This document shows positions 52,409 through 64,000 of a stretch of DNA of 64,000 bases, piece by piece. Positions within the stretch are counted from its first letter, which is position 1, and every line of letters begins with the position of its first letter. The notes beneath the pieces are model-generated. The model saw only the letters and a program-made list of their open reading frames with translations. It did no database searches and had not been told where the DNA came from. The position numbers and the translations under genes were made by a program. Source of the stretch: Lanius collurio (taxonomy: Eukaryota; Chordata; Aves; Passeriformes; Laniidae); contig JACBWW010000040.1 of the NCBI GenBank assembly GCA_020086605.1, positions 1,349,153-1,413,152 of the forward strand, written 5' to 3'.

Positions 52409-52433
52409 AAAAAAAAGAAAAAAAAAAAAAAGG
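52409..52433 (+). repeat. A-rich run
   Basis: An A-run is broken by a single G. On the minus strand this is a poly-T tract. No adjoining retroelement body is recognised. Confidence 0.85.
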
Positions 52434-52926
52434 AAAACCAAAAACCAAACCACTGAATAACAACCACCATAGTGATGTTCAACAAGACCTACTTTACACC
52501 ACTTTTGATTTCACTCAGCATATGCTTTATTTTGTTTGTGCCTTTCAAGTACACAAAAGGGAGAAATGTCTACTCAAGAAAATAACACATCTAGAAAAAA
52601 AAAATCACAAAACTCACATTCAAACCCTTTGCACTTATATCAGAAAAAGCAAACCTTAGGGTCAGGCCAAGAAGAAAACAAAGAGCACTTACAAAAAACA
52701 GAAAGGAAAGAAACTCTATCATCAACATAGCAAAAAAGAGTCAGGAATAAATAAAAACCACAATTACTGCAGAGACATCAACCTACACCGCTCTGTTTAA
52801 CCCATGCTCCCTCTTCTAAACTCAGTTAATCTCCTCCCCTTTGTGCTTTTTCCTGTTCCTGAGGTCCCCATTTGTTAATCACCTGTCTCCAAAGCAGGTT
52901 GGCTAATTGAGCTCTGACAGCTATTA

Positions 52927-52939
52927 GTCACCAGGCAAC
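52927..52939 (+). promoter_or_regulatory. RFX X-box-like motif
   Basis: GTCACCAGGCAAC fits the RFX X-box consensus GTNRCC, 0-3 spacer bases, RGYAAC without mismatch. RFX factors bind such sites near ciliary, neural and MHC class II genes. The 52800-53030 stretch around it is richer in G and C than its neighbours. No gene start is visible nearby, so this could be a distal element or chance. Confidence 0.35.
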
Positions 52940-53039
52940 ACCTGGCCCCAGCTTTTACACAAGTGTCTGTATTTACTCATTTTTCCTTTCACTTCTTCGG
53001 GGGGAAGATCACAAAGTCAGCATGCTGCAGACATGAAGA

Positions 53040-53549
53040 GAAGGAAGAACGTCAGATTATAGAAGAGAGCACATCTCTCACACTTAATTAACATCAAATT
53101 TATGAATATTCATATGAGGAACACCTAGGCCAAGATGGAGAAGGGTGTTTTGGAGAGAAGAAACAAGTGCAGCTGCTGATAAGCTTTATAAAGGCACACA
53201 TGAAAGCTGTCACAGCTGTGACTTTGCAAGAAAAGGTGTTCCATGTGTCCCAAAAGCAATTCTTAAAGCAATGTAGTACAAACCTTGGGATGTCTCTGTT
53301 TGGCAGAACAAACTCTGAAATGACCAGCGTGTAGCAACATGGTCACTTGTGTGATCACTGGAAAAGTGTCACAAAGGACATAAATGTTGTACAAGTAGAC
53401 TCATGGGATTAATAAAGCATCACATAAATGCTTCTAAATGCAAGTCATCTCACCTTCTATAGAGAATAGGAAAAGCTCAGCCCTTCAGCCACCTTCTTCA
53501 CAAAGCAGGGCTGTCATGCTTCATATTAAAGATATCCCATTAGCTTATG
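53040..53549. other. Non-coding spacer
   Basis: No gene or repeat is recognised between the X-box region and the third LTR. Confidence 0.5.
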
Positions 53550-54007
53550 TGATGTCATGATAATCTTTTGCCTTTTCTTTTATACCTTTTTACAGCTTCT
53601 GTATTCGTGGGGCTTTTTGCCTACATTCTCGGACTTGTTTGTCGAGCTAGGAGAGTAAACATTTTAGAAGCCTCGTAGTTAGGGATTAGAAAGCCCCAGA
53701 CCCCAAGGTCCTCTCCAGAACACCTTCTGTAAACTGAGATAGAACCATCCAGGGGGAGGTTCCTTGGGGAGGGGGGCTCACTGGAGCCTTTCATTGGGGA
53801 ATCTTTGATAGATATGCTAATTATAATGATTAATGACCTATAATGATATACCCAGTCTATTGTGTGTGTGCATTGCAGTGTGCATTGGGGTGCATTCCAC
53901 CTGGGCGTGGTGCACCTAAGGATCCTTAAAATAAATACCAAGGTAAAATCCCTTTTTCCCTTCTAACCGTGTTCGACTCTTGATTTTAAGACCAGAAAAA
54001 GACATCA
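53550..54007 (+). mobile_element. Solo LTR, family A, copy 3 (inverted)
   Basis: This is the third copy of the family at 41-472 and 42304-42755, in the opposite orientation. It begins TGATGTCATGATAATC and ends AAAAAGACATCA. AATAAA at 53930-53935 is 72 bases before the end, fitting a short R-U5. Relative to copy 2 it has about 12 extra bases in the TGTGTGTGCATTG stretch (near 53860-53890) and a few extra bases near 53830-53840. The flanks (TTATG before, ATGAG after) share only ATG out of register, so no clean target duplication is seen. Confidence 0.82.
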
Positions 54008-57000
54008 ATGAGAACATGCAACACCCACACGAAGGCTGCAGGGGGGCAGGAGAGCCTAAGTGAGCAAAGAAACAGAGAGATCCTTCAAGCTTTGTTTGCA
54101 TTCGACAGCAAAAAGAAAGCCCTTGAGTATTAAAGTTAATGGAAACACCAGGATGACAACCCACTCAGAAAGCCAGCTCCATGGAAGGGGAATTTGGCTG
54201 AACTGGCCCCTCAACTTTGATAGCTAAGAGGAAAAACCCCAAGTGACAGCTAGAATAAGAGGTTGTTTTTAGAGTCACTGTAGGTTTCTTAAATATTTGG
54301 GGATTTTTTGCTGTGCCTGTAAGCACTTCCAAGGTTGCAATCAAGAGCTCAATCCTTTGTTGCTACACAATCAACTTGCTTTCTTGAGTTTACATTCTTA
54401 TTTGAACTTACCTGCTGTTGTGCAACCCTGTGGTAGCTCTGGCAAGCTGAGGTGTGTAATTTCTCCAGAGGGCAACAATAAAAGAAGTAAAAGAAGATCC
54501 CACAAAGAATCTGCAGAATATTCCATCAAGAAAACTGAGTGCTCTGAAGACTGGTGTTATCAAGGTACAGGACACAGGAAAAATAAGTATATTCTGACAG
54601 ACACTCTTTACCTGAAAGTAGGGGAAGAGGTGGTTTATGGCATGAGGGAATCCCACAGTGTCACATCTTGATGTGAGCAGAGCCCAGGACCAGCGATGTG
54701 TAAGCTTAGAGGAAAACATGACTTTCATCTAGCAATGTGACTTTTGATGAATATTTACATATTCTCTAGCTCTTCAGGATGCATTGGCAGTACTCTATGC
54801 ATCAGTTTTAAGAGCTGCCTGATTATTAGCAGCTGTACCTGATTATGTACCAATTAATACAGGAGCTCCCACAGTGTTAACATGAAGGGTTTCCTTTCCT
54901 CTGCTGTTCATTTTTATCCGTGACTTCAAGAAAAGTCTATTGATCACCCCATGGTAGTAGAGTCATTCATTATGGTTATTAGGCTGTTATAAATCCCAGG
55001 GAACTTTGATAGATCTCACTATTTTAGATAGTGGATTTATAAGAAACATTTGGTAAATCATTTGGAGGAACTAAATGTCCTGTCTCTAAAGCATACACCC
55101 CCAGAAGCACCAGCTACTTGTGTCTCCTTCTCCTGTGTGCTATGAAAATGCCTCTCAGTGTCTCTGTTTTCCTCCATGTCCCTCCTGGGGGACACTGATA
55201 ACCACAGAGGTGCATGACTGTACTCACTGGGCACCAAATGCAGAGACAGGTGGACCAGCCCCAGGAAGGCAAGGCCTGGGGCTGCCTCCAGGTCACACAA
55301 GGTGACCAGAAACTGCATCCCTTGGCAGGGCAGGGCACTGTTTCCCAAACCAGGCAGCCACCATGGCCACCTCTGAGATTCACTCCAATAACCTTTTCAG
55401 GAAACATCTTCTGCACACCCCAGCAGGTCCCTGCTCCTGCCTGCCCTTGGAGAAGAACAAAACCAAAGCCTTTGGCTGTGATTTATTAAAAGCTCCTTAA
55501 AAGGCTTGTGATTGGGAGGTAGCTTAGGTCAGTCTGCTGCGTTTGAAAACTCTTCTTCTTGTCTGTGGTGTATTTTGTGTAAAACATTAATGTATAAATA
55601 TTCTAAGAATTAATGCCTTCTGCCTGAGAGTGACTGTATAATATAAAGAGAAATAACACCTGGAAATTACCACTGATTTACAACTGTAAACTATTTATTC
55701 TCAGCCAGCTGGCTTGTGATATGAGCTGCTCTGTACTTAAAAGCATAGCTTTCTGCCTTGCTTGTCTCAGTTTGGGTGACTTTTACGGTGTCTCTTTGCA
55801 AAGCTCTTTTACCAGGGCAGTGATTTGCAGTTCACATAAGCCACCAGGCTCCAGCATTATGACCTTATGTTATAGATAATACAATTTAAGATGCTGATTA
55901 CAGAACGGTTCTGTGAAATGGGATGGAAAGTTTTGCTGGTCTCTGAGTCTGTCTTGCTTCTCTTGAAGCATAAATGAGTTTATTTTTTCATCTCCTAAAG
56001 ATCAGCCATATCCTCTGCAGTACACACACACAATGTATTTTCTGCTAATCCCAAGGTTATTAATCTATCTTGTGGTAGCAGCCATGGCTCAGAACCCAAG
56101 CAGAGAAAAACAAAGGTTGCACTTAGTATAGTAGTGCAAGGTGTTTATTTTTACAGGTGACACACCCATGGCTGGCTGTTTCCAAATGTGGCATTAGTCA
56201 GTGAAGTATAGAAAACAGCCAGACTACATGATTCAAAAATAATAACCTTTCTGCAATATGCACTGTCTTTACAAGTGAATATATTAGTGTTATTAATAAT
56301 AGCCTCACATTAATGCAAAGCTGTGCTGTCACCTTCCACAGAACAGCAGCTGTGTGTGTGACTCCGTTGGTTATTACATTACAAGGATGCCTGGAGCCTT
56401 ATGCTGACATTAAGTGAAGCAAGCATAGAATTTAATGCATTTAACTAAGTAAAAAAAATAATTTAAAAATCATACCTGTAATTTAATATATGCATGTTCT
56501 TCACCGTGGCAATTACCCACAAGTCCACAAAGAACAGCCTGGGCTTGAGGCTATCAGACAGTTTATTCAGGATTATTCTCACGGGTGATAGCACCTCATG
56601 GTTTCCAAAACAAGCTTGTTCATTACACTGCTTTCTGCTAACTGTATTTCTGCAAGATGCCCCTTTCAAGTATTTCTGGAGAGGTCTTTGAACCCTGAAA
56701 AACACCAGAAAACTGACACAAGAGTGATTTAAGCATCATAGATAAAGTATATATGCAAAAAGTACACTTTTTTCTGATGCTGTCTGCAGTTCTTTAATCA
56801 AGGAAAACATTTGCTCAGCCAAGAACAAATGAAAGGGAGCTGAAGGGAAAAAAAAATCTTTCAGAATTATTAACCCAATTTTCCAGCTTAATTTTTAGCA
56901 CAAAGTAAAAACAAACAATCATCACCTCACGTTAATCTGTGGACTCAGTCATTCTCACTCGAAGAAGCTTACACTACCAGAAATTTATGCCTGTTGCATT

Positions 57001-58879
57001 TATCTGAATCTGTAGCCTTCTAGAAGTCTGCTCCAGATTTCTGGATAGACTGTGCACCCTGGTGTGCTGAGGGCACCCAAAAGCTCCGGTTGGATCATCC
57101 TCAGCAATTAGCAAATAGACCCTTTGTCAGCACAGGCCCAAGTCCCAGTTCCAGGTCACTGTTTCTGACACACGAGATGTCTGAAATGTTGAGCTGAAGT
57201 GCAAAGTTTACAGATTTAAGATTCCAGTGGCCCTTTTTTTTTGTTTGTTTATGTCTCAAAATCTCAAGCAGTAAGGAATTCAGCTCCTTACTCTGTCATT
57301 CTCAGGTAAATCCTTAGTTTCTTCAGGTCAAGACAGCTGCTTCCCAGAGGCCACACCAGCAGCTTGTCTTACTTTATTGTTCAGTATGCTGAGGAGATAA
57401 GGGAATGGGTCACGAACGTTATCAGAAACACCACATTTGTTAAGCATATTTGCTACCACAATCTCATTGCCATTGGCTTTTCTATGCAGTTGTGTAGAAC
57501 TCATAAAAGTATTCTTAAATATTGACCCATTTTGTTTGCCTAGTTATTGTCTTGGTTCATTTTATTCTAAAATAATCAATAGTGTATTTACCTGGCAATA
57601 ATTTTCCTCAAACATTTTCTAACCAGCCAGTATAAGATCAATGTTGAAAAGTTTGTTTCATTACAGCTCTAAATTATGGTTGTTTATTCAGAAAAATCGG
57701 ACAGAAAGGTATGGTCTTATCTATCAAGGAAGATTGTAAAAGATGGTGCTTTTTGAAATTGTAGCTGGAAGTTGTAATGGCTCAGGATCATTCCACTGAA
57801 ATACACTTATGCTAGAAAAGAAATTCTTGGAATGAAAAGCTCTGCTCTTTCAAAAACATTTGGATTTCATTTAGGAAGTGAGATCAAAATATTTTGCCAC
57901 AGGATAAGTAAACTGGTATTGCAATATTTGGTTTGTGAGACAGAGTCAAAATATTAGCATCGCTATAGTGATAACATGCAATTTTCTGACAAAACCCCTC
58001 AGCCTGCAGAGGAATTTCCCACAGGACACTGCAAGGATTCAGTAACATAAGACAGGATAAAGTGTTTCAATGTGGCTGTGCAAACAAATTAATTTTTATG
58101 TGAAAAAGTTTAAATTACTTCACTTCTTCTTGAAGTCCTGAACAGTTGCATTTGGACACTCCCATCTGAAGAGTTTCTTTGAACTTTGGTTCTGGATTTA
58201 ACTTTTGTTATGTTTTATATGGATTTATTGTCAATATTATTATTTATTTTATAATCTTCCACAGTAAAATAAATTCTAATGTTTTAGGATTTCTAGTATC
58301 TTAATATGCTTATCATAATTCAATAAACTAAACTACCTTAAACATAGAGTAAGCTAATTTGTCTGTCCCAAATGCATATTCACATGGCTTTAACAAGACT
58401 TAAGGGATGAAGGGTAATGTTTTGTTGTTAGAGAAAAAATTTAAAAAAAGTCTGCCCATTGTTTTACCTGGCAAGAGTCTTCCAGTTTCTAAATAACATT
58501 GTATTCTGCAAAAGCTTCATAGCCTAGTATTTATTTCCATTTCTTGACAAATACTTGATCGGAAAGATGAATGTGTTGCTCTCCCTGCTGTGCCCTCACT
58601 GAGGTGAGAGGGATTGTTCCATCAGTGCTTTGAACTTCCTTTTTGGCAGATAAAGGACCCTGCTAATAAAAATAACATTCAAAGACACGGTTAAGGCCTG
58701 TGCTTACCCTTTATTAGAAGCTTTTATTGAGCACCTCAGTGCTATGAACACCCAGGGCAAGCAGGGAGAGGACGTACCACCGGTCACTCCCAATCTGCCA
58801 CACCAAACATCTCAGGAAAAGCTGGTACCATCACCTAGGATTTCTTAGCTATTGAACACTAACAAAAGCCACAGCACAC
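54008..58879. other. Unique DNA without a gene
   Basis: Open frames up to 124 codons occur (54297-54671 plus, overlapped by a 106-codon minus frame), none with recognisable content. 55058-55489 is open on both strands and slightly GC-richer, again without a match to any protein that I know. Confidence 0.5.
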
Positions 58880-59340
58880 AAAAATAGAAAAACCTGCTGT
58901 TTTAGCTTCGGAGGGTAGGGCCCAAGGGAGTGGTGAAGGCTCTGGAGAGGGCAAGGCACCATGAGGCGCCATGAGGGGAGGTGGTGGCCACTTTCTGTCG
59001 GCCTTCCAGGGCATGGCGGCTCCCCCATCCCTCCCTCTGCTGTCCCTGCTTCATTCCCACCGCCAGCTCCGATGCCCCAGAGGCAATGGAAGGAGGCAAA
59101 ATACCTCAGACAACTGGCAAACCCCTCCTCCCAGGCTGGCACCAGGGCAGCCTTGCTGAGGAGAGGTAGCCATGGGGGCTGGCTGCTGCCAGCTCAGGCT
59201 GAGGTGAGAATGCCAGGGCTCCGAAAGAGGGAGAGGAGATTCAGCTGTCTGACCTGGGGCACCCTGAAAGTACAGCGCAGCCATGCCCTGCAAAATGGCT
59301 TTATAAACACCCTCTCAGATCAGGGCCTTTGAAATTTAGG
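58880..59340. other. GC-richer, CpG-enriched patch
   Basis: This patch has clearly more G, C and CpG than its surroundings (about eight CpG in 400 bases by eye). It is open in several frames on both strands, the longest being 123 codons at 58961-59332. Multi-frame openness follows from low AT content and is not evidence of coding. It could be a small CpG island, an unrecognised repeat, or an old exon. Confidence 0.35.
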
Positions 59341-61271
59341 CAATCACAAGGAGAAAATTGGAACAGAAACAAGAGGTGAGGTCCAGCATCCCAGAAATAT
59401 CTGACGTTCCTCCATGGATGGCTTATCCAGCCCAACAGTAGCCCAGAATCCTGTGCTGGGCCTGCTCACAAAGGGAAATTTACGGGATTTAATTCAAAAG
59501 AGACAAAGTTTTGATTTTAAGGGAAGTCAATCGAGCTTCATTTCAATCCTTTTCTACATGTTCTGATCCAGAATGGAAGCTGTCGTTATTTATTTTACCT
59601 CTTTCCACTCTGCTTCATTTCTCAAGCTACAACCATTGAAACGCAGAATAAAATTATGGCAAATTATAATTGAAAGCATCAAAGAATAGAGCAGGGGCAG
59701 ATTACATAGATTTTTTCTATAAATTTTGTTTTTTTTTTTCTTGTTAAATTTTATTTTAAACACCAGTTCAACATTTCATTTCCATGCTTCCCAATGCATC
59801 TTTCCCTAGTATTCTGCTAATAAGCTTTGCCACTCTGGTTTTGCCCCCCTCACCCCCCTAGCATGACAAATACTCCAAAAGAATTTTTACCTGTCTCACA
59901 CTAGCATTGCTGGTACCAGCAACAGTATCATAATTTACCCTGCACTAAAAGATGGGAAAAGTTCAGCCCCTGGGTAAATTTTCTGGCTCCTCACTCTAAT
60001 AACTAGTACCACTAACACAATAAAATTTTATATCATTTTTATTGCATCCCTCCTAGAGAATTATAGGCAGAGCAGAGGCTTGCAGAGCAGATGTGTGAAG
60101 CTGCAGACAGAACTGCATCTGTTTCCTTTTGCCACAAATTGTTTTGTATAGATCCCTGTTGACTAGGAAATTTAACATACTGTTGCTGTACCTCACATTT
60201 GTAATAAAGCAATTATTAAACAAACACATTGTCCCCTTCTACTCTCCTCCCCCTTTTCATATTCTAATGACAAATTGACTTTATTTTCTCTCCATTTCTT
60301 TCCTTCTCACTTCCCAAAATAGATTTTTCTTTTGGTCCTCGTTTTTCTTGGACCTGGGCCAGCTCCAGAAGTTTGATGTTGGTTGTTACAGCAGTCCTGA
60401 GAGTACAGGGAAGGTGGGGAAATGTCAGTAAGAATCTGCTGCTTCCCACTAAATCAAAACATATTTGTCACTGTATTTCTTGGCGGGGCTTTCTTTTTGT
60501 TCCCCAAACCCTGCTTCCTATGAGCAGAAAAGAATTAAGTCACCATCCAGATCCAGATATGGAATTGAAATGAAAAACTGTCTCTAAGCTGCAGAAAGTT
60601 GCCTGCAGCATTTAATCTCCAGTCTGGGGTAATGCCTTGCTTTTGCTGCAGCTGTGAGTGCTTTGCAACCTCATCCTTCCCTGGGTCACTGCAGCCACTC
60701 CAGTTTTCAGTTGCAGAATAAAGCAGCTCTTCGTTGCTGATATGCAGAGAAAGCAGAGACCTCTGAGAGAGCATTGCCATTTGCAAGCAAAAACAACCTG
60801 ATTTTGCTGATTTTTGATTATTCCTAGAAGAGGGAGAGTGCTAGGTTAACATAGCACAAATCCTCCAAGGTGTCACATATCTTTGGGAAATACATGTTTT
60901 CTGAAGGATGGGGGCACACCAGCTGCAGCCACTCAGCTTCTTGGGGTGTGGTTGCACAGTGGGGGGCTGTGTAAGCAGGAAAGGCTTTCTGCCTGCCCCA
61001 TCTCACGTAGACATGGTGCAAAACCATACAGGACTGCTCAGGGCCATGGCTGTTTGTCACACCCCAAACCAGCCATGCTCACTGGGAGGCACTGCCGTCC
61101 CAAATATCTGGGAACAGTGCCAAGTTGGGAACCCAGTTGACACAGACAATAACGAGGGGAAGCTGATGGGATTATGACTGAAAATCACAACAGTAATAAA
61201 AATGACAGAAGGAGTCACAAGCCCTTTAAAGGGTTCTGCCTTATTTGCATTTTCTTATGTTGCTTGGAAAA
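59341..61271. other. Unique DNA without a gene
   Basis: Nothing coding is supported. It includes a T-run at 59727-59740 and short C-runs near 59846-59859. Both strands have frames of 60-90 codons around 60370-61180 without recognised content. Confidence 0.5.
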
Positions 61272-61306
61272 CTTAATGAAGTTTATCTTCTGTCATTAAG
61301 ATAAAC
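61272..61306. repeat. Overlapping inverted repeats
   Basis: CTTAATGA (61272-61279) is complementary to TCATTAAG (61293-61300). GTTTATCTT (61281-61289) is complementary to AAGATAAAC (61298-61306). The two pairs overlap at 61298-61300, so only one hairpin can form at a time. Confidence 0.85.
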
Positions 61307-62984
61307 CAGCTCTGTGGTGGTGCTGTGAGAGCTTCACTAATTAAAAGTCAGCCTCCAAGTGCTTAAAGCTTGTCTACACTTGAAAATTAATTCAGTTTGA
61401 GGTAGCGTATACATTTAATTTGCAGCAGCTATATTACCTAAATTGGGATATCTATTTTGTAAAGAACAATTCCTCTGAACTTGGCTCAAATTGAAACTGA
61501 GCATTTGCTTCTTTGCCTTATCCTGAACCAAGAAATCCGTGTATAAGGAAGGATTCAGAGACACCTCTTGCTAAGTATCCCCATGCACAGATGAGACTTG
61601 GGATGGCTGATCCAGTGCACTTCTATTTCCAAATGCTTCTCCCTGCCCAGTGCCCCTTCACCTGAGGTAAGGCCACAAGCAACAGATGCATGGCTGCAAA
61701 GATGGCTGAGCTAAACTGATATAGATTATAGTTATCAAATTTGTATGGACCTGTAGTGCTTATGCAAGGCTGCTCTTGCAGCACAAATCCTAAGTAAGAG
61801 AACCTGGACTAAAACCTTTCTAAAAACCCAAAAATATTTGATTACCATTTTTATAAACAAGAAAGTTTGCAATAGAGAAAAAAGACTATGAACATTTGGG
61901 ATTGCTTTTCTTTATGTGCATTGTATGAACACAACTATCAACCAATGCAAGAAATTAACAGAAAATGAACAATACGTAATATAAAAAAAAATCTGCTACC
62001 ATCAAGGTTGTTTTTCCAAATAAATTCCAAGAGCTCACAACATCCAAGACATTTGGAAATTTCAGAGTACCTGAAGAGCAGAAAGCAAAATTTTTAGTCC
62101 TCCTTCCTTTCAGATTCTGTTCTCCCAGGTATGTGTCCAAGACAGAAGTCTTTCTAGTGCTTGCTAGTGGAATAGATCCAAGACAAGGACTAGAGAGGAC
62201 ATGGGGCAATGTAGCATGCACAGCTTGACCCTTGTCATCTCATCTGTATGATGTACACAGGGTAGAAAGATGCTGTCTGAAAGGAAAGGCTGTCCCCACT
62301 CAAAGAACCATAAGTGGGGGAAAATAAATGGTGTTTCGGGTGGTCTTTTCCAGATTTTTTTGTAGAGCTCACAGAGCATAACGTAGCTCCAGGTTGGTCT
62401 TTAGGCTTTAGGCAACTCTGGGCAGGAAAACCAGTCAGATTGGCAGTTTTATTCAGGATCTTAAATGAAGAACCATTCATCACCTTTGTGAGGGAAATGA
62501 TCACAGTGCTTCCCTCAGCCATTTTAAGCAGAGATTTTGAAGAATGTTGAAGGAAAATGGTAGATGGACAGCCATGTCTAGCAAAAAGTGTTCGACATAT
62601 GAAAAGAAACAATTTGGCAGTCCTTGCAAGGGTGTCTGACTGTTCTGCTTCACCCGTCTGACCAGGTGAAAATAACATCATTTTCCCTCTTCTGCATGGA
62701 AGGGAATGGAAAGGGACTTTCTGTTAAGTACAAAACCCTTTAATCATCATCCACTCTCCACAATATTAGCCCATTTCCTACTTGGCTGCCATCTATATTT
62801 GGTGGGAGTCCTCCAAATATAGCATTTTTTGCAAATATAGCAAATATAGAGCATTTTTTATTAGATGTCTGCAATAGATTCCCCCTGAGCAATTGAGTGA
62901 TGGTTCCAACAGTGTCACCTTCTTACGACACAAATGGGAACCTCTGCTCAGGAGCGACACTGGTAAAAAAAAGGGCTGGTCTCC
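61307..62984. other. Unique DNA without a gene
   Basis: The longest frame is 148 codons on the minus strand (62235-62681), with a 78-codon frame on the opposite strand. I recognise no domain in either. A short internal duplication of AAATATAGCATTTTTT-like words lies at 62813-62861. Confidence 0.45.
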
Positions 62985-63262
62985 ACTCAGTTATTATTTG
63001 CTCCCAAATAATAGCAAATGGTCTCAAGTTGTTTCAAAGAATGTTTAGATTGGCTGTCAGGAAAAATTTCTTCACTGGAAGGGTTGTCACCTACTGGAAC
63101 AGGCCACCCAGGGAAGAGGCTATCACCATCTTGGAGGTATTTAACAGGCTTGTAGATGTGGCACTGATGTGTTGGTTTTGTGGTAAGTTTGGCAGTGCTA
63201 GGTTGATGGTTGAACATAACGATCTTAGAGGTATTTTCCAACCTAAATGATTCTGTAATTAT
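62985..63262 (+). mobile_element. CR1 LINE 3' end, second subfamily
   Basis: This is a forward CR1 tail of a different subfamily from 40835-41268. It includes GGCTGTCAGGAAAAATTTCT, TGGAACAGGCCACCCAGGGA, GGCAGTGCTAGGTTGATGGT, and ends in a TTCCAACCTAAATGATTCTG string. This is the typical '...TCCAACCTAAACGATTCTATG' type of CR1 end. The tail is non-coding; a 117-codon plus frame crossing it is not a gene. The 5' truncation point is approximate. Confidence 0.9.
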
Positions 63263-64000
63263 GGTGTAATATTCCCAAAGAGAGATATTGAATGCTAATA
63301 AACAAAGCCCTAGAAATACCACAATAAGATAACGTCCCTGGATCCCATAGTTTTCTTTTGTTCTGTCCCTCTCTTCATTTTCTTCTGTTTGTCTCATACA
63401 ACATGTTTATTGCCCTGGATGGTCTGCAATGGACAGTGCCTGAGGTCAGTGTGGCACTGGCACTGCAGGACTGCTGGATGGGCCTCTGACGAGTTGCTGG
63501 ACCGCCCCAGGAAAGGATATCATCCTTCTATGAAGCTAAGAAATCTTAAGTGATGGTTGTCCATCCTCCAAACACAGCCATGGAAGTTTCCCATGTTGTG
63601 AAATAATTGTGGGGAGCTGGGGGAGGAACACCAAGCACTGCTGCCCAGAGGAGAATATTCAGGAGGACTTTCCCTTTCTTCTAATGCTTTTGGAATTTTT
63701 GAGCATGGTTTTGAAATTCCTGATGGTGTAATTCATGAAAATATAACTTGTGTTTGTAGTTGCAAACACGGTGTTAATGCATTATTAAGAACAATGTAAT
63801 ATACTGACTATTCCATAAGTCTCCAAGCTTTTGTCTTCCTCCAGTTAGTTCTTGATGCTCTAAACAATATAATTAATAACCTATTGTCATATATTGCATC
63901 AACTATGCACACGTGTAAGTGGATCCACATGCAAATACTCACACAGAACAGGACCATGCACTGGCTTCCAATGTAACCTGAAGGATAATTGAGGATGCAA
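63263..64000. other. Non-coding spacer at the window end
   Basis: AT-rich unique sequence runs to the end of the window. I see no gene, RNA or recognised repeat. Confidence 0.5.

Larger units (their letters stand above)
46412..52800. other. Unique DNA without a gene
   Basis: About 6.4 kb without a supported gene. There is a hairpin at 49518-49549, an A/C-rich tract at 51658-51705 and an A-rich run at 52409-52433. The stretch 49310-49700 has low simple-repeat content and several TAATTA/ATTAAT words. It is a candidate for conservation testing. Two open stretches end at donor-like strings (46707 GTGAGTG; 51446 GTAAGTATT) but lack convincing partners. Confidence 0.45.

Noticed and set aside
62235..62681. 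148-codon minus-strand frame
   Set aside because: No domain recognised, no splice context, and the opposite strand is also open.
1..64000. tRNA, rRNA, CRISPR or bacterial-type operons
   Set aside because: No cloverleaf with internal promoter boxes, no rRNA-like block and no regularly spaced repeat-spacer array; the 40-bp array has no spacers.

Overview
The window looks like non-coding DNA from a bird, most likely a passerine. The evidence is several 5'-truncated CR1 LINE tails with avian-type 3' ends, stand-alone LTRs of the kind that litter songbird genomes, no Alu/B1-type SINEs, an AT-rich and CpG-poor background, and an assembly gap next to a TA/C-rich microsatellite. I found no protein-coding gene that I can defend. 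There is no conserved domain, no run of exons in a consistent frame, and no rRNA or tRNA. The longest open frame (441 codons, 38071-39396) is an artefact of a 40-bp tandem repeat. The host annotation is therefore an intergenic desert or a very long intron.

Layout: 1-1.95 kb holds an LTR copy (41-472), a reverse-strand CR1 tail (961-1345) and a probable second LTR type (1698-1915). 2-13.7 kb is AT-rich unique DNA with a ZNF143-like motif near 9.77 kb and a diverged duplicated segment at 11.15 and 11.94 kb. 13.7-14.5 kb is a repeat-like tract with degenerate internal repeats. 14.5-37.7 kb is mostly unique DNA with an assembly gap at 18675-18940, a near-ideal G-quadruplex motif at 24262 and an exact 49-bp duplication at 31347/32161. 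37.73-39.70 kb is a large LTR-like element carrying a 23-copy, indel-free array of a 40-bp unit. 40.8-41.3 kb is a forward CR1 tail. 42304-42755 and 53550-54007 are two further copies of the first LTR, in opposite orientations. Between them lie two more short duplications and a perfect hairpin. 54-64 kb is unique DNA with a GC-richer patch near 59 kb, overlapping inverted repeats near 61.3 kb and a third well-preserved CR1 tail at 62985-63262.

No genes act together here. The visible history is retroelement insertion, internal minisatellite growth inside one LTR, and several small local duplications. The most unusual structure is the perfectly phased 40-bp array inside the LTR. The candidate regulatory motifs (ZNF143-like, RFX X-box-like, G-quadruplexes) come from sequence pattern only. 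LTR and CR1 assignments rest on remembered family features, not on a database search.
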